Below are positions 12,086-24,128 of a stretch of DNA of 64,000 nucleotides, piece after piece. How positions within the stretch are numbered: position 1 is the stretch's first letter; every line of letters begins with the position of its first letter. The translations under genes and the position numbers were made by a program. Below the pieces are notes generated by a model, which did not search any database, had not been told where the DNA came from, and worked only from the letters and a program-made list of their open reading frames with translations. The stretch is from Aquilaria yunnanensis (taxonomy: Eukaryota > Streptophyta > Magnoliopsida > Malvales > Thymelaeaceae), in contig CM077599.1 in NCBI GenBank assembly GCA_039654915.1, positions 14,324,501 to 14,388,500 of the forward strand. The letters are read 5' to 3'.

Positions 12086-13219
12086 CTCTAAAGCATGAGA
12101 AGGTGAAGGTGCCACCTTGTTTATGGTGGATTCTTGTATCTACGCGTTTAATGTATGTAGCGTACTTTAAACTTGTAAAGAAAGGGAATTGTAGTTTATT
12201 TTCATGTTCACGAGTAAAATCCATTTTTTTTTCTAGAGATCATGAGCGACTTTCTTTCAGTCTTCATTTCATAATATGAACTACTTACCTGGTTGAAATT
12301 ACGTCCGGACCTGCCGGGATGGGGAGATTTGTATATAAGCAACGTAAAGAAGCATTTGGGTATTGATTTGTGAAAAACAAAGATCGTCTCTCACTTCCCT
12401 CCCTAAAATTCTCTCTCGTTCAACCGTACGTTAAGTTTTGTACTCTCATCGTGTCGCTTCGCGTGAGTTTCTCATGCCTTTGTTCTGACCACATATCAAT
12501 CTCACAACCGGATCCTCAGTCGTGAACCTACATATTCTTGACGGTTCCGCACCTTCTCAACAGATCAGATGATTGTGAGGTATGCTGCTACTAAGGTCTC
12601 CTCTCCTCTGCTCGCACGGCCACTTCATCCTTGTGAGCCTTTCATCATCATGCGGCTTTTTAGCTAAGAAGCCTTTTGCCACCACGTGTTTTTTCAAACG
12701 TTTTATGGTGTAAGGTTTTTAATTTGTGTCTTATTAAATAAATAGCCATCATATATATAAAGGGAAACACTAGGTAAAAAAACATTTTCTGAAAACTAGT
12801 GCAATGGTTACCCCTTGTTCAAAATTCCCTTACAATGATTAAATTTTAGGAAAAAGTTTCTTTCTGTAACTCTATATAGCAAAATGTTCGTCATTTTTTG
12901 GTGTTATATATATATATATATATAAGGATTCTGGGGCATATAAGTATATAATATATTCTTTTTTTAAATTACCTTTGACAAATAAAATAGTTACTTTAGA
13001 TCCATTTCCATTAGTTTTAGATAAAAAGTCCAAAATAATGAATAGTAATGTATATCTCGAAAATAAATTTTGATTAAATCGGAAGCTTGAAATCTAACCC
13101 AAATTTGTGCTCTTCTTCTCTCAAACTTTGGAACACACATTCATAAGCTATTTAAGGTGGAAAGACAAAATTTTGAATAAATTGTATAAATAGATAAAGA
13201 TACAAAGAATTTAGGATAC

Positions 13220-13258
<39 letters not shown>

Positions 13259-14195
13259 TAAAGTGGCAAATACTCTAAAACGCCTATAGTAATATTGGTA
13301 GTACCTTTTGCTTATTTGTCTTTTAAGGAATGACTTGTTTCCCTTATGAGTCATTTGAAATATCTCATATCAGATCGACTTCGATTTCTTATCTAGATCC
13401 TTTGGACCACCTGGATCGGCCATAATGAGTGCATTTTGAAGAACGCTTCCTTTAATAGCTCATCTTTAATTATCTTTTCAGTTCTCTATAATCAGAAATT
13501 TTTATTATCAATGGGGTCTAGCATAGCTCAGATGGCCTTAGTGCCACAGTTTAAGTTTGGTTAAATGTCAACTGTCTTCTTATCAATTGGAAAGGTTTAC
13601 TCATTCATTAATACGAATCTACTCTAAAGACAGAACCTGTGGTTATCTATGACACATTACTACTCACAACTACTTATCGCCTCATTACAGTAACTACTTT
13701 AACAGATTGTTCAAACTCTCTAGGCACTCTCTGGTGCTTTATCTTTTGGTACCTCTCTCACTGCTTCTATTTGCCAGATTGTACAATTGTTAAATTTTTT
13801 TCAACGTTGCTTGGTGATTCTAAAGTAGAAAGTCATTGTTGCAAATCAACTTGCTACTTCTATACTCTCTTAACTCCTCATCTTTGTTTTTGGATTTTAA
13901 CAACAACAACAATAATAATAATATTAGTATTATTATTATTATTTTGCCTTCTAGAAGTGGTTTATGGGATCCTATAATACCACAATTATTTGGAGACCAA
14001 AAATACCTTTAATAGCTACTTTAGTCCCAACTCAAAAAATTCGTAATAAATTTAATATTTTGTAATAAATTTAATATTTCTATCTTGATTTTTTTTTCCC
14101 TTCATTCAATTTTAACAAGAGAATCGAATTATACATCGTAAGTCCCATTTTCTCAAATTTATTTATTTTTTCAATTTTGCCATTTTTAGGATACG
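12086..14195. other. Intergenic DNA between membralin gene and MULE
   Basis: No gene is recognised. The first 150 bp are the likely membralin 3' UTR. The rest is AT-rich with a (TA)n tract near 12907-12924, an (AAT)n array at 13220-13258 and scattered (ATT)n near 13900-13945. A tRNA-like word (TAGCTCAGATGG-like, near 13525) hints at a decayed SINE. Several open frames here (for example 13639-13977) show no conserved content. Confidence 0.5.
13220..13258. repeat. (AAT)n microsatellite
   Basis: A run of about 13 uninterrupted AAT/ATA units in AT-rich intergenic DNA. Confidence 0.9.
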
Positions 14196-14205
14196 GGTGT
14201 CCTTG
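14196..14205. repeat. Left target-site duplication of the 22.6 kb MULE
   Basis: GGTGTCCTTG here is repeated exactly and in the same orientation at 36807-36816. Immediately inside both copies the sequence reads inward as GGA, and the two inward sequences align. Mutator elements make 9-11 bp duplications. Confidence 0.8.
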
Positions 14206-16085
14206 GGAACTTTCTACAATACCCACGGGTACCGGTGCCCCCCCAATCGTAACCGTTGATCTGGGCTTCGCAGGGAAACGGGAAACCGTGTAACTGGGAG
14301 AACAGCTGAGAGAGGGGAAAGAAAAAAAGTGATAAAAAATTTGAAATTACAATAAATATTTTGAAAAAGTAAAAAAAAAAATTAAAAAGTGAAATTTCTT
14401 TTAAAAAATGATTAACTGTAAAAAAAAATTGATAAAATTTTAAAAAGTGAGAAATGTTAAAAAATTGATAAATTTTTTTAAAAAGCTATTAAAAATAAAA
14501 AAAGTGATAAATAATTATAAAATGTAATAAATAATTTTTTATTTGCCTTTTAAAAATATTTGTCAATTTTTTAATATTTATCACATTTTCTTGATTTTAT
14601 CACTTTTTTATACATTTAATCGCTTTTCTTTTAATTTTATCGCTTTTTTGTACATTTAATCATTTTTTCTTACGGTTTATCGCTGAAGTTACCTTCGTTG
14701 TGACCGGGTCACATTCAAGGTACCTTAGATGTAACCCGGTCATTTTGAAGGTAACCTAGAAATGTAACCAGGTAACGTCGAAGGTACCTTCGTTGTGACC
14801 AGGTCACTTTAAAGGTAACTTAAAAAAGTGACCGGGTCACCTTGAAAGTACCTTCGTTGGGACCGGGTCACGTTTAAGGTTACCTTCAAAGTGACCCGGT
14901 TACAACGAAGGTACCTTCCACATGACCCGGTCACATTTTTAGGTTACCTTTAACGTGACCTGGTCACAACGAAGGTACCTTCAATGTGACCCGGTAACAT
15001 TTTTAGGTTACCTTCAAAGTGACCGGGTTACAACGAAGGTACCTTTGACGTGACCCGGTAACATTTTTAGGTTACCTTCAAAGTGACCCGGTCACAATGA
15101 AGGTACCTTAGAGGTGACCCGGTCACATTTTTAGGTTATCTTCAAAGTGACCCGGTCTTAACGAAGGTACCTTCGATGTGACCCGGTCACATTTTTAGAT
15201 TACCTTCAAAGTGACCCGGTCACAATGAAGGTACCTTAGAGGTGACCCGGTCACATTTTTAGGTTACCTTCAAAGTGACCCGGTCACAAGAAAGGTACCT
15301 TCGACGTAACCCGATCACATTTTTAGGTTACCTTCAAAGTGACCCGGTCACATTTTTAGGTTAGCTTCAAAGTGACCCGGTCAGAATGAAGGTACCTTAG
15401 AGGTGACCCGGTCACAACGAAGGTACCTTCCACGTGACCCGGTCACATTTTTAGGTTACCTTCAACGTGACCCGGTCACAACGAAGGTACCTTTCATGTG
15501 ACCCGGTCACATTTTTAGGTTACCTTCAACGTGACCCGATCACAACGAAGGTACCTTCCACGTGACCCAGTCACATTTTTAGGTTACCTTCAAAATGACC
15601 CGGTCACAACGAAGGTACCTTGGAGCTGACCCGGTCACATTTTTAGGTTACCTTCAACGTGACCCAGTCACAACGAAGGTACCTTCCACGTGACCCGGTC
15701 ACATTTTTAGGTTACCTTCAAAATGACCCGGTCACAACGAAGGTACCTTCCACGTGACCCGGTCACTTTTTTAGGTTACCTTCAAAGTGACCCGGTCACA
15801 ATGAAGGTACCTTGGAGGTGACCTGGTCACATTTTTAGGTTATCTTCAAAGTGACCCGGTCTTAATGAAGGTATCTTCGATGTGACCCGGTCACATTTTT
15901 AGATTACCTTCAAAGTGACCCGGTCACAATGAAGGTACCTTAGAGGTGACCCGGTTACATTTTTAGGTTATCTTCAAAGTGACCCGGTCTTAACGAAGGT
16001 ATCTTCGATGTGACCCGGTCATATTTTTAGATTACCTTCAAAGTGACCCGGTAACAATGAAGGTAACTTGGAGGTGACCGGTCAC
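14206..16085. repeat. Left terminal inverted repeat with palindrome array
   Basis: An outer 480 bp is unique or AT-rich. An array at about 14690-16085 follows, with a 64-bp period measured between successive ACAACGAAGG words at 15414, 15478 and 15542. Each unit holds GTGACCCGGTCAC (perfect inverted repeat around one base) and GAAGGTACCTTC (perfect 12-bp palindrome), separated by ATTTTTAGGTTACCTTCAA-like spacers. In the first 190 bp the units read GACCGGGTC; near 14870 polarity flips to GACCCGGTC. Confidence 0.85.
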
Positions 16086-17050
16086 ATTTTTTATGTTATT
16101 TTTAATCACTTTTTATTATATTTTTTAATTTTTTTTATTTTATTTCGCTCATTCTTTTTTCAGTCCCGTTTTTTATATTTAGGGAATTGTATAGGTTTGG
16201 TATGAATGTTTAAGCATTCATAAAATTTTTTATTTATATTTTATCGATTTTTATATATGTAATCAATTTTTTAAAATTTCTTTTCACTTTCTCCATTAGT
16301 AAGCGTTCTGTTTCTAATTTCATTCACTTTTTTTAATTTAAGCATTTTTTTAATTTTGAATCACTTTTTTTGTTTTCCAAATGCTTTTTTTACTTTTTTT
16401 CTCACTTTTTTTCATTTTTAATCGCTTTTTTTCATTCCAAATCTTTTTTTTTTCGAAACACCTTGTTTTTCTCCAAACGCTTTTTTTTATTTTTTAAATT
16501 TTATATATTTAATAACAATTTTAATCAATTTTTTTAATTTTTAATGACTTTTTAAAAGTTTTAATCATTTTTTTACAAATTTTAATCACTTTTCTAAATT
16601 TTTAATCAATTTTTTAAATTTTTAATCATTTTTTTAACAATTTTTAATCACTTTTCTGATTTTTTAATCACTTTTTTAAATTTTTAATGACTTTTTTGAA
16701 TTTTTAATCACATTTTTTAATTTTTAATTTTTAAACGCTTTTTTTTTTAAATTTTTAATTTTTTTTGTAACGCTTTTTCCACTTTTTAATCACTTTTTTT
16801 TTCTGATATTTAATCCCATTCTTAATCTTCTTTTAATTTTTAATCATTTTTTTTTCCAAACGCTTATTTTTTTCTCCAAATGCTTTTATTTTTTTCCAAA
16901 TCAATATAAAACTAAAAACAAGTAAAATTTTTTTCAAAAAAGTCGAAAAAAGTGATAATTTATTCAAAAAAGCTATTAAAAACAAAAAAATTGATAAATA
17001 ATTCTAAAATATAATAAATAATTTAAAAAATTGATTAAAAAAAGTTTTGA
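16086..17050. repeat. AT-rich array of TTTTTAATCACTTTT-type words
   Basis: The stretch is nearly all variants of TTTTTAATCAC(T)n and TTTCCAAACGC(T)n. The same words recur at 31560-33690 (same polarity) and, as AAAAAGTGATAAA/AAAAAGCGATAAA, at 22740-23340 and 35895-36240. No gene is present. Confidence 0.7.
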
Positions 17051-17109
17051 CCCTTTTTAAATAATTTTGATGATACGGTGCGTTTCATTTATTTTCTCTT
17101 TTAATTTCT

Positions 17110-17369
17110 ACGGTCCAAAGACTTCAGATCTCCCCTGAATTGTGAATTTAGGAAAGTAGGAGTACGTTGTACGCCGACTCGGAGGCGAGGCAGTTGCCGA
17201 TTAAGATTTGCGAGCAAGAAGAGAACCGAACCGCCAGCGTCCACCGGCCGGCCACCCCCACCTGGCGTCTTTGAGACTTGGACTCTTCAGTCTTTGCTCT
17301 TCAGACTTCACGCAATCAGGCTGTCGGCATCTTCGGAGATCTGATTTTCTAATTACAGGATTCCACTCC
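17110..17369 (+). promoter_or_regulatory. GC-rich leader exon of the MULE C48 gene
   Basis: In AT-rich surroundings this block is GC-rich and ends at a good 5' splice site (CTCCA|GTAAGTGAAT at 17369/17370). A 3' splice site (TTTTTTTTCAG) lies at 18127, nine bases before the first ATG of the C48 reading frame. This fits a non-coding first exon with the promoter just upstream, where CTTTGAGACTTGG and TCTTCAG words repeat. The start site itself is not visible. Confidence 0.45.
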
Positions 17370-18135
17370 AGTAAGTGAATCTGAAGGTCTAAACTAAAGT
17401 ACCTTCGTGTATCTTCTACTTCTTAAGTACTAGTCGAGTCTCGACATTGTATATTTGACACTACAAATACAAATTTAATGTATTCATTGTATTGTAAAAT
17501 TATTGATTTTGTTTAATTGATTTGTTAAATTGATTTTTGTAAGAGTGAAGAGATGGATTGTTATTGTTATTGTTGTTGCCGTGTTGGGTTTTGGGTCAGA
17601 AGTCCCCCAAATTGTCTTCACTTTTTCCATTGCTTGAATGCTCGTCTTTGGTCTACAATTTATTTCGGTGCTTCGATTTTCTAGCCTTCCAGGTATGTGA
17701 AGCAGGTTGTCTCAACGGTTTTATTGTTCATTACATTGAATTGATTTAGTTAGTTGGTTTGTTGAAGAGAGAAGAGAAGAGTTGATTGTTGTTCATTGTT
17801 GATTTGTTGTTAGGTTAGACTAGAGTTCGTCAGTTAGAGCTTATGAGTAGTGACTATATTAGTTGGTACATTGTACGTGTTGAATTGTTCTAAGTGACTT
17901 AAAATTAATTTTAAGAGGAACCATTTGGGCGCTCTAGGTTGATAACAACATCATTTCATTTAATTGAAATTAAAAAATATTTACAAATAAGAAAGCAGTA
18001 GCAGTAAATTTAGGACAGAAATTTGTTAGTAATTGTCTGAAAGAGCATGACGTTTAGTTTTGAAGGTAGACAGAAATTTGGCCAGCTGCAAAATCGTGGG
18101 AAGCAACTCAAATACTTTTTTTTTCAGTTTTTAAA

Positions 18136-21100
18136 ATGGAGGGAGATGACCTAAAAATGGAGTCACATGGTCAGAAAGCTTCAAATAGGCATTCTTTAAA
18201 GCGAAAAAATGCCTATAACAGGTTCATGTAAGTTTTGTTGTAAATTATGTGAACTTTGATATGACCATTTAATGGATATGGTAGTGATTGAAAATATTTC
18301 CACTATTTTAATGCAGTAGCAGGGAAAGGGCAAGATTTGAGGAAACTCATGGCCGTCCCATGACGCGAGATGTAAGTCTGAAGATTATATAGAATCTTTC
18401 ATATGGTGTAAGTACTGTTTGAATATGGATAAGGAGATGCATTTTGATAAATTGTAGGAGTGGACGGATATGAGCAAGCGGTGGAAATCTGAAGCTGATG
18501 AGCAGAGGGAAAGATTGGCTGAGTCTAAATGTAGTATTAAGCCCACGGTGGTAGAAGATGGTTGCTGGAATATATCATGTCGGCCTAGGTGCTTTAGTAA
18601 GCATGTTAAAGGGTTGAGTGAAGAGCAGAAAAGGCTGGCTTATGAAACTGGTCTGGGGAGCTTGTTAGAGAACCAAGTATGGAACTTGAAGACTGATCTC
18701 ATCTGTTGGCTTGTGCGATCATGTGAGTTTGAAAGCATGACCCTGTGTGTTCATGGTAAGAAATTTCACATTACTGCGGCTGATGTAACGGCTGTTATGA
18801 GAGTATCTGATGGATCGACAAAATTTGATCTAAAGAAGAAATCAACTTTGGTGCATAAATATTGTAAGTATGTGAGTCAGCACTGGGTAATTGATGAGAA
18901 TGGAATCTCTGAAAAGTTGACAAGATCCAGTGGTGTTGAATTCAAACGCTTGTGCATACTTCTAGCCTTGGCAACAGTATTATGTCCATCTAGTCGAAAA
19001 TATCTTGGATCACAGTTTGTTAATTGTGTTGAAAATGATGAGTCATTCAATGATGGGCAGTGGGGGACACTTATTTTTCAGCAGCTTGTACTTGGTATGA
19101 AAAAAGTGTTGCAGGATGGTGTGAAATGTCTTGGTGGGCGTGCATTATTTTTACAGGTAAGTCACTTTGATCACATTAGGTACTGAAAACATATATATTA
19201 TTAGTCAATTTGATAATAAAGTTATGTAATGTAAATTAAGTGAAGATAAGATGATCTTTTTATGCTTGCAATGATTCATGAGGAATAACGTTTAGGGTAG
19301 TGCTCATATATATACATTTACACGTGTGTGGGGGAGGATGAACCTTAAACTGAAATTTTTGTCCTATATTCTTTGTTGTAATATCATTTTTTGTCCTATA
19401 TTCTTTGTTGTCATATCATTTTTTTTCCTATATTCTTTGTGTAATATCATTTGTCGGTCAATTTTGGACATTGTGTTGCTGGAATGCATTTGTTTGAAGG
19501 GTTGTGATTTGAAGAAATTTTTTTTTTTAATGTTATATCTTTTGTCCTTAGGAAGAATGAAGTCATCCAATTGGTTGAGTCAATTGTTTGTGACTTGTGC
19601 GGTAAAAGAATTTGTTGCTGAAATAATATGGGTTAACATACAGTTTATATCGAATGCAACCTGTTTATTACAAACACATTTTTGTTTTCGAGTATGGAAC
19701 GTGTTATTTCTAACAAGACAATTACATCCAATTGTTGATGTTAGAAACCAAAAGTTGATGTTATATGCCCTTTATTGTTTAACCTGAGGCTTGCATACTA
19801 TTTGGCCATTGATGTTTTAGGTTTTCTACATGCAGCATGTATTACTTGGAGGACAATGGTGGATATAAGCATTCTTCCCATAGCTTATTTCACAAATAGC
19901 AAGTGTAAAGAGATTTGCAATGGGCGTGTATTAAATGAAGTTGATGAGGTTAGATACTAGTAAAGTGTGAACATATTTTCTTCTGTTATATATTGTTCCA
20001 TGGTCTGAAAAGGGGCGTTTCTTCTAATAATTGGTTGGTGCTGTAGGTATTTGGCGATGAAGGAAATGAATTGATGCAGCATAAACTTCAGTCATTGAAA
20101 GGAGAGCACAAACATAAAGATGCGGATGGTACTCATGGTGTAAGAAGTGGGTATAATAGTGATAGTGAAGAGTCAGATTGTCAATCTGAGGATAAAGGGA
20201 CCTCACCAGTTTCAAGTGAGCAATTCGATAAGCTGGTGGCAGTTGTTGGTGCGTTGTGTTCAAAAGTGTCAGATTTAGCATCAACAGTTGAAGATGTTAA
20301 AACAGAACAAAAGTGGCAACGCCGTCAACTCATAGAAATTAATGGAAGATGCGGAGGGAGGATACTCATGCCTCAAATGCACCGTATGTTCCGACAATGT
20401 TCTTCACCCCTCAACAAGTCAGTAGAGCCATTGAAAAAAATGTACCAATTGAGAGTGATGGAGTAAATGATGCAGCTGGGCAGTTTGATTTGCTTAATGA
20501 ATTGGGTGATGACAAGCGTATGAATATATCACTAGTTGAGAAGGATGATCAACCACCTGAAGAGGAGGTGATCTCACCAAGTGAAGGCAAAGTTTTACAG
20601 GGTAAGGGACATGCAGAGGTAGTAAATTTACATTTCCACAACCCCGATGTCGCAGTTATTGATCTATTTTCCGAGTCTCAACAAAATGTTCAGGTTAAAG
20701 GCAAGGTATATGTCCTGCGCACCTTCACCCATAGGATCTGTTAGTTTAAACAATAATTTCCTTTTCAGTTAAATTTTGTAATTGTGATTCCATGTTTCAG
20801 AGGACGCGTGTGAAACGGAAGGGTGCTGATCCAATAATGGAAGACCGGCGTCAACGAATTCCTTTGTTGTCGAAGGTACAGACCTCACCATTCATTGTAT
20901 ATACAAAGTCTAAGAGAGAGCCGAAATGTCACCGGTTTGCTGCTGGACCTTATGGTATTCGCCATCCTCTTTCTCAACGTGAACTCCAAGTGCTTATGTA
21001 TGTGTTTGGTGCATCAAACAATGACTGGTACGTGTAGTTTACTCAAATATTATATTTCTTTAATCGATGTGTGTAATAACCTAAAATTAATTCGTTTCGC

Positions 21101-22421
21101 CAGTGAGGTTCTTGTTCATCCGGTGGCCCTTATCAGATTTCACGTACTGAGATGCTAACATTGAACCCTGGTCAGTGGGTGATGAATGTTATTATCAATG
21201 TGCGCGCTGTAATCCTTACTCTTAGAGCTCATGCAAAGTCATCTTCTATCAGAAATTGGTGGCTACCCATTGACTTCATTGTACGTTGCGTTAGTTTTTT
21301 TACATTTTACTGTTATATGTCAATATGAACGTGTTGCATTTTGTTTAAATTTTACTATTGCGTATGTATATGAGACGGTTTGTGCTTTTTGTGTGTTTGT
21401 TCATGTCTGAATCTAGCTATTTGGGTTCGTAGTCTGAGGACATGTTGTTTCAGTTCTGTGCAAGTTCCTAACATGCCTACAATGGGTTTCCACCAGTTTT
21501 TGGCTATGCGGTCACGTGATGATTTGCTTCACTGGCTTAAAAACCATCATGTGGAGGAGCTGTTATTTGATGACATATCAAACTGTGATAAAGTGTGTAT
21601 CAAAATTTTTGCATTTTAAAATGCAAAAATACTTTTAGAAGGTTATTTATTCCAGTTACTGTAAGCTTAACGCTAGAATTAGATTAGATATTTTTACCCA
21701 TTTATGAAGAAGGGCATTTTTATTTGCTGGTTGTGGATACGACACTGTTGACAATTTCAGTATGGGACACCCTTGGTAAAGGAAGAAGACTTGAGTCATA
21801 TATGCCTTGCATGGAGTTACAAGTACGTTATACTCTTAGTTGGATGACTACTTATTTGTACTTATTATTGCCATTTTGATTGTGTATTAATTCATGCTTC
21901 AATGAATTTACATTGCAAACTCATTTTCCTGTAGTGTGCAGCACTTGATGTTGTCCTTAAGCCTGACAATTTTAACTTTACTGACTTAAAAAAAGTGAAA
22001 CGTGAGCCGTTCCCAAAGCAGCCAAATGGTTTTGACTGTGGGATGTTTGTTTGCTACTTCATGGAAAATCCCACTAAAGTGACAATGCGGCCAGCGACAG
22101 AGGTATTGATCCCGACTTCCTCTCACATTTATTTCAATGTACTTGTATGTTGTTTTTTCCCTGAAATATAGCATTCACTTTGTTTACAAGTGGGACTCGG
22201 ATGAGGAAAGGTGCCGACTCCTCCTGGATCTAATTATGTGTGAAGAAAACTAGTTGAGTACAGTGGTGGAGGAACGTGCAAAGGTCTGGTTTGAAGCGGA
22301 GCAAGAACAAGTCCCTAATATTGATGTCGGAAAGGATCTTACTCTATCTATGGATGAGGGGGGAATGGATACGAAGATAACTGCTACTCCAAAAAGAGGT
22401 GGAAAGCGAAATAGGAAGTGA
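18136..22421 (+). pseudogene. Ulp1/C48 cysteine protease-like gene of the MULE (broken)
   Basis: Exons can be followed from ATG 18136 (18136-18228, about 18321-18371, 18458-19156, then pieces near 19820-19950, 20048-20704, 20801-21028, 21107-21280, 21450-21593, 21762-21823, 21936-22103 and 22171-22421). The N-terminal part contains EFKRLCILLALATVLCPSSR, typical of plant transposon C48 proteins. The C-terminal part has QPNGFDCGMFVCYFM, the Ulp1 active-site Gln and Cys motif. I could not find a clear His-Trp catalytic motif, so that part may be lost. Breaks seen are frame changes near 19860, 20345 and 21122 and an in-frame TAG at 22251-22253, after which the frame stays open to TGA 22419-22421. 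Related MULE-borne ULP genes are thought to be deSUMOylase-like. Convergent with the transposase gene. Confidence 0.75.
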
Positions 22422-22739
22422 GGAGCAGTTGGATATACAGGTTTTGGTGTTTGACTAGGAAGGAGTAATTTTTTGTGTACACATGAATTTTGTTTAGAGG
22501 TCGTATATATTTTCATAGTGAGATTGTAGGCCGCCGGTTAGTGTCTGTGTTTTTCAGTAACACTCACTGCGTATAGACGTTGGTTGAGTAACCAGACTTG
22601 TACATAAACTCATTTTGCAATGAAAATGTTGTTTGAAGGAATCAAGGAAAAGATATGGACCAGTTCTTGAACCAGAAAGAGAACAATTCATCAAAGTGTA
22701 TTTTTTGAAGTTATTGTGTAGTTGTTAGTGATGTTACAA

Positions 22740-23340
22740 AGTGATTATGTGAAAAAAAAAATAATGGAAAAAAAAGTGACATTTTTTGAAAAAAAAACAA
22801 AAAAGCGATTAGAATAAAGAAAAGACGAAAAGTTTGTCAACAAAGCGAGTAAACATATAAAAAAGCGATAAAATATAACAAAAACTGATAAATGTAAAAG
22901 AAATTGGTAAATATTTGTAAAAAGGTAATAAAAACTGAAAAAAGTGAGAAATAAATTTTAAAACATGCTTAAATTAAAAAAAATTGAGAAAAAACTAAAA
23001 AAAGTGAAATTTTTTCAAAAAAGCGATTAAATAAATAAAAAAGCGATAACAAGTAAAAAAAAATGATAATTCTTTCAAAAAAGCGATAAAAATATATTGA
23101 AACAGCGATTAAATAAGAAAAAAATGATTATATATATATATATATAAGTGGTAAATGTCAAAAAATCGGTCAATATTTTTAAAAAGCTATTAAATACCAA
23201 AAAACTGATAAATAATTCTAAAATGTAATAAATAATTTAAACAAATGATTAAAAAAACAAGTGATAAAAAACGTAAAGAAGTGGAACTTTTTTTAAAACG
23301 GTGATTAAATAAAAAAAATGATTAAAACTAAAAACCAAAG
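22740..23340. repeat. AT-rich array, AAAAAGCGATAAA polarity
   Basis: Multiple variants of AAAAAAGCGATTAAA and AAAAAGTGATAAA lie just downstream of the C48 gene. This is the reverse-complement polarity of the arrays at 16086-17050 and 31560-33690. A short (TA)n run is at 23129-23146. Confidence 0.65.
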
Positions 23341-24128
23341 TATTAACTATTATCTGATCCTAATTTAACCTCCAAATGGATTGATTCAACTGCAAAATTA
23401 TAACATCCATCTTAAACCCGCTACCAATACAACTGATAGCATTGCGTACTCTCACGGCAATGGCCATAATTTGTTGTAGAAACATTGAAATTGTAATCCG
23501 TAAAATTCTTATTAAACTAGACTTCTCAATGTATAATATAATTTTTTTTCACAATTTTTGGTTCAGCTAATTGATACAGTTTATTGTTCAACGTGCTGTC
23601 TGAGTTCAATCCCTTCACTTGAACGATGCCCAGCAAGAATTAACTTAGCTCTTCGCTCACGCCTCCAACTCCCATTTTTTTTTCTTCCATTGTACAGTAA
23701 ACTCACTGACGATTGAGATGATATATTATAAGCTTTGGTTTCAGTCACATTTTTTTTTTATATGAACAACCACATATATTATAAGCCTCCAACCTCGTCA
23801 TGTAGTCTTTTAAAGTTAACACAAACAGGCATATTACACATAATTTCAAATTCAGACATTGATTTCTTTCCAAATACCTTTAATAGATTGGTACATATAC
23901 AAAATCTCCACATGGCTACATCAATTATGACATAATCTGACGTAGACGTATTTTGCAGTTCATAACAGTCACAATGTACGCACCTCAAATGCAAAAATAT
24001 CATACAAAAAGTCTGTATGCTTCGACAATGACTTGTCTTAACATCTTAAATATGAGAGTACTTTTGCTTGCTTGATGAGTGCATTCCCCTAATGCAGGGC
24101 GATAAGCAATTATGGCCATTAATTGTCA

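Noticed and set aside
13972..14205. MULE left end placed at the GGGATCCTATAATACC word
   Set aside because: No inverted partner at the right side. The 10-bp TSD at 14196/36807 with aligned GGA termini is a better boundary.
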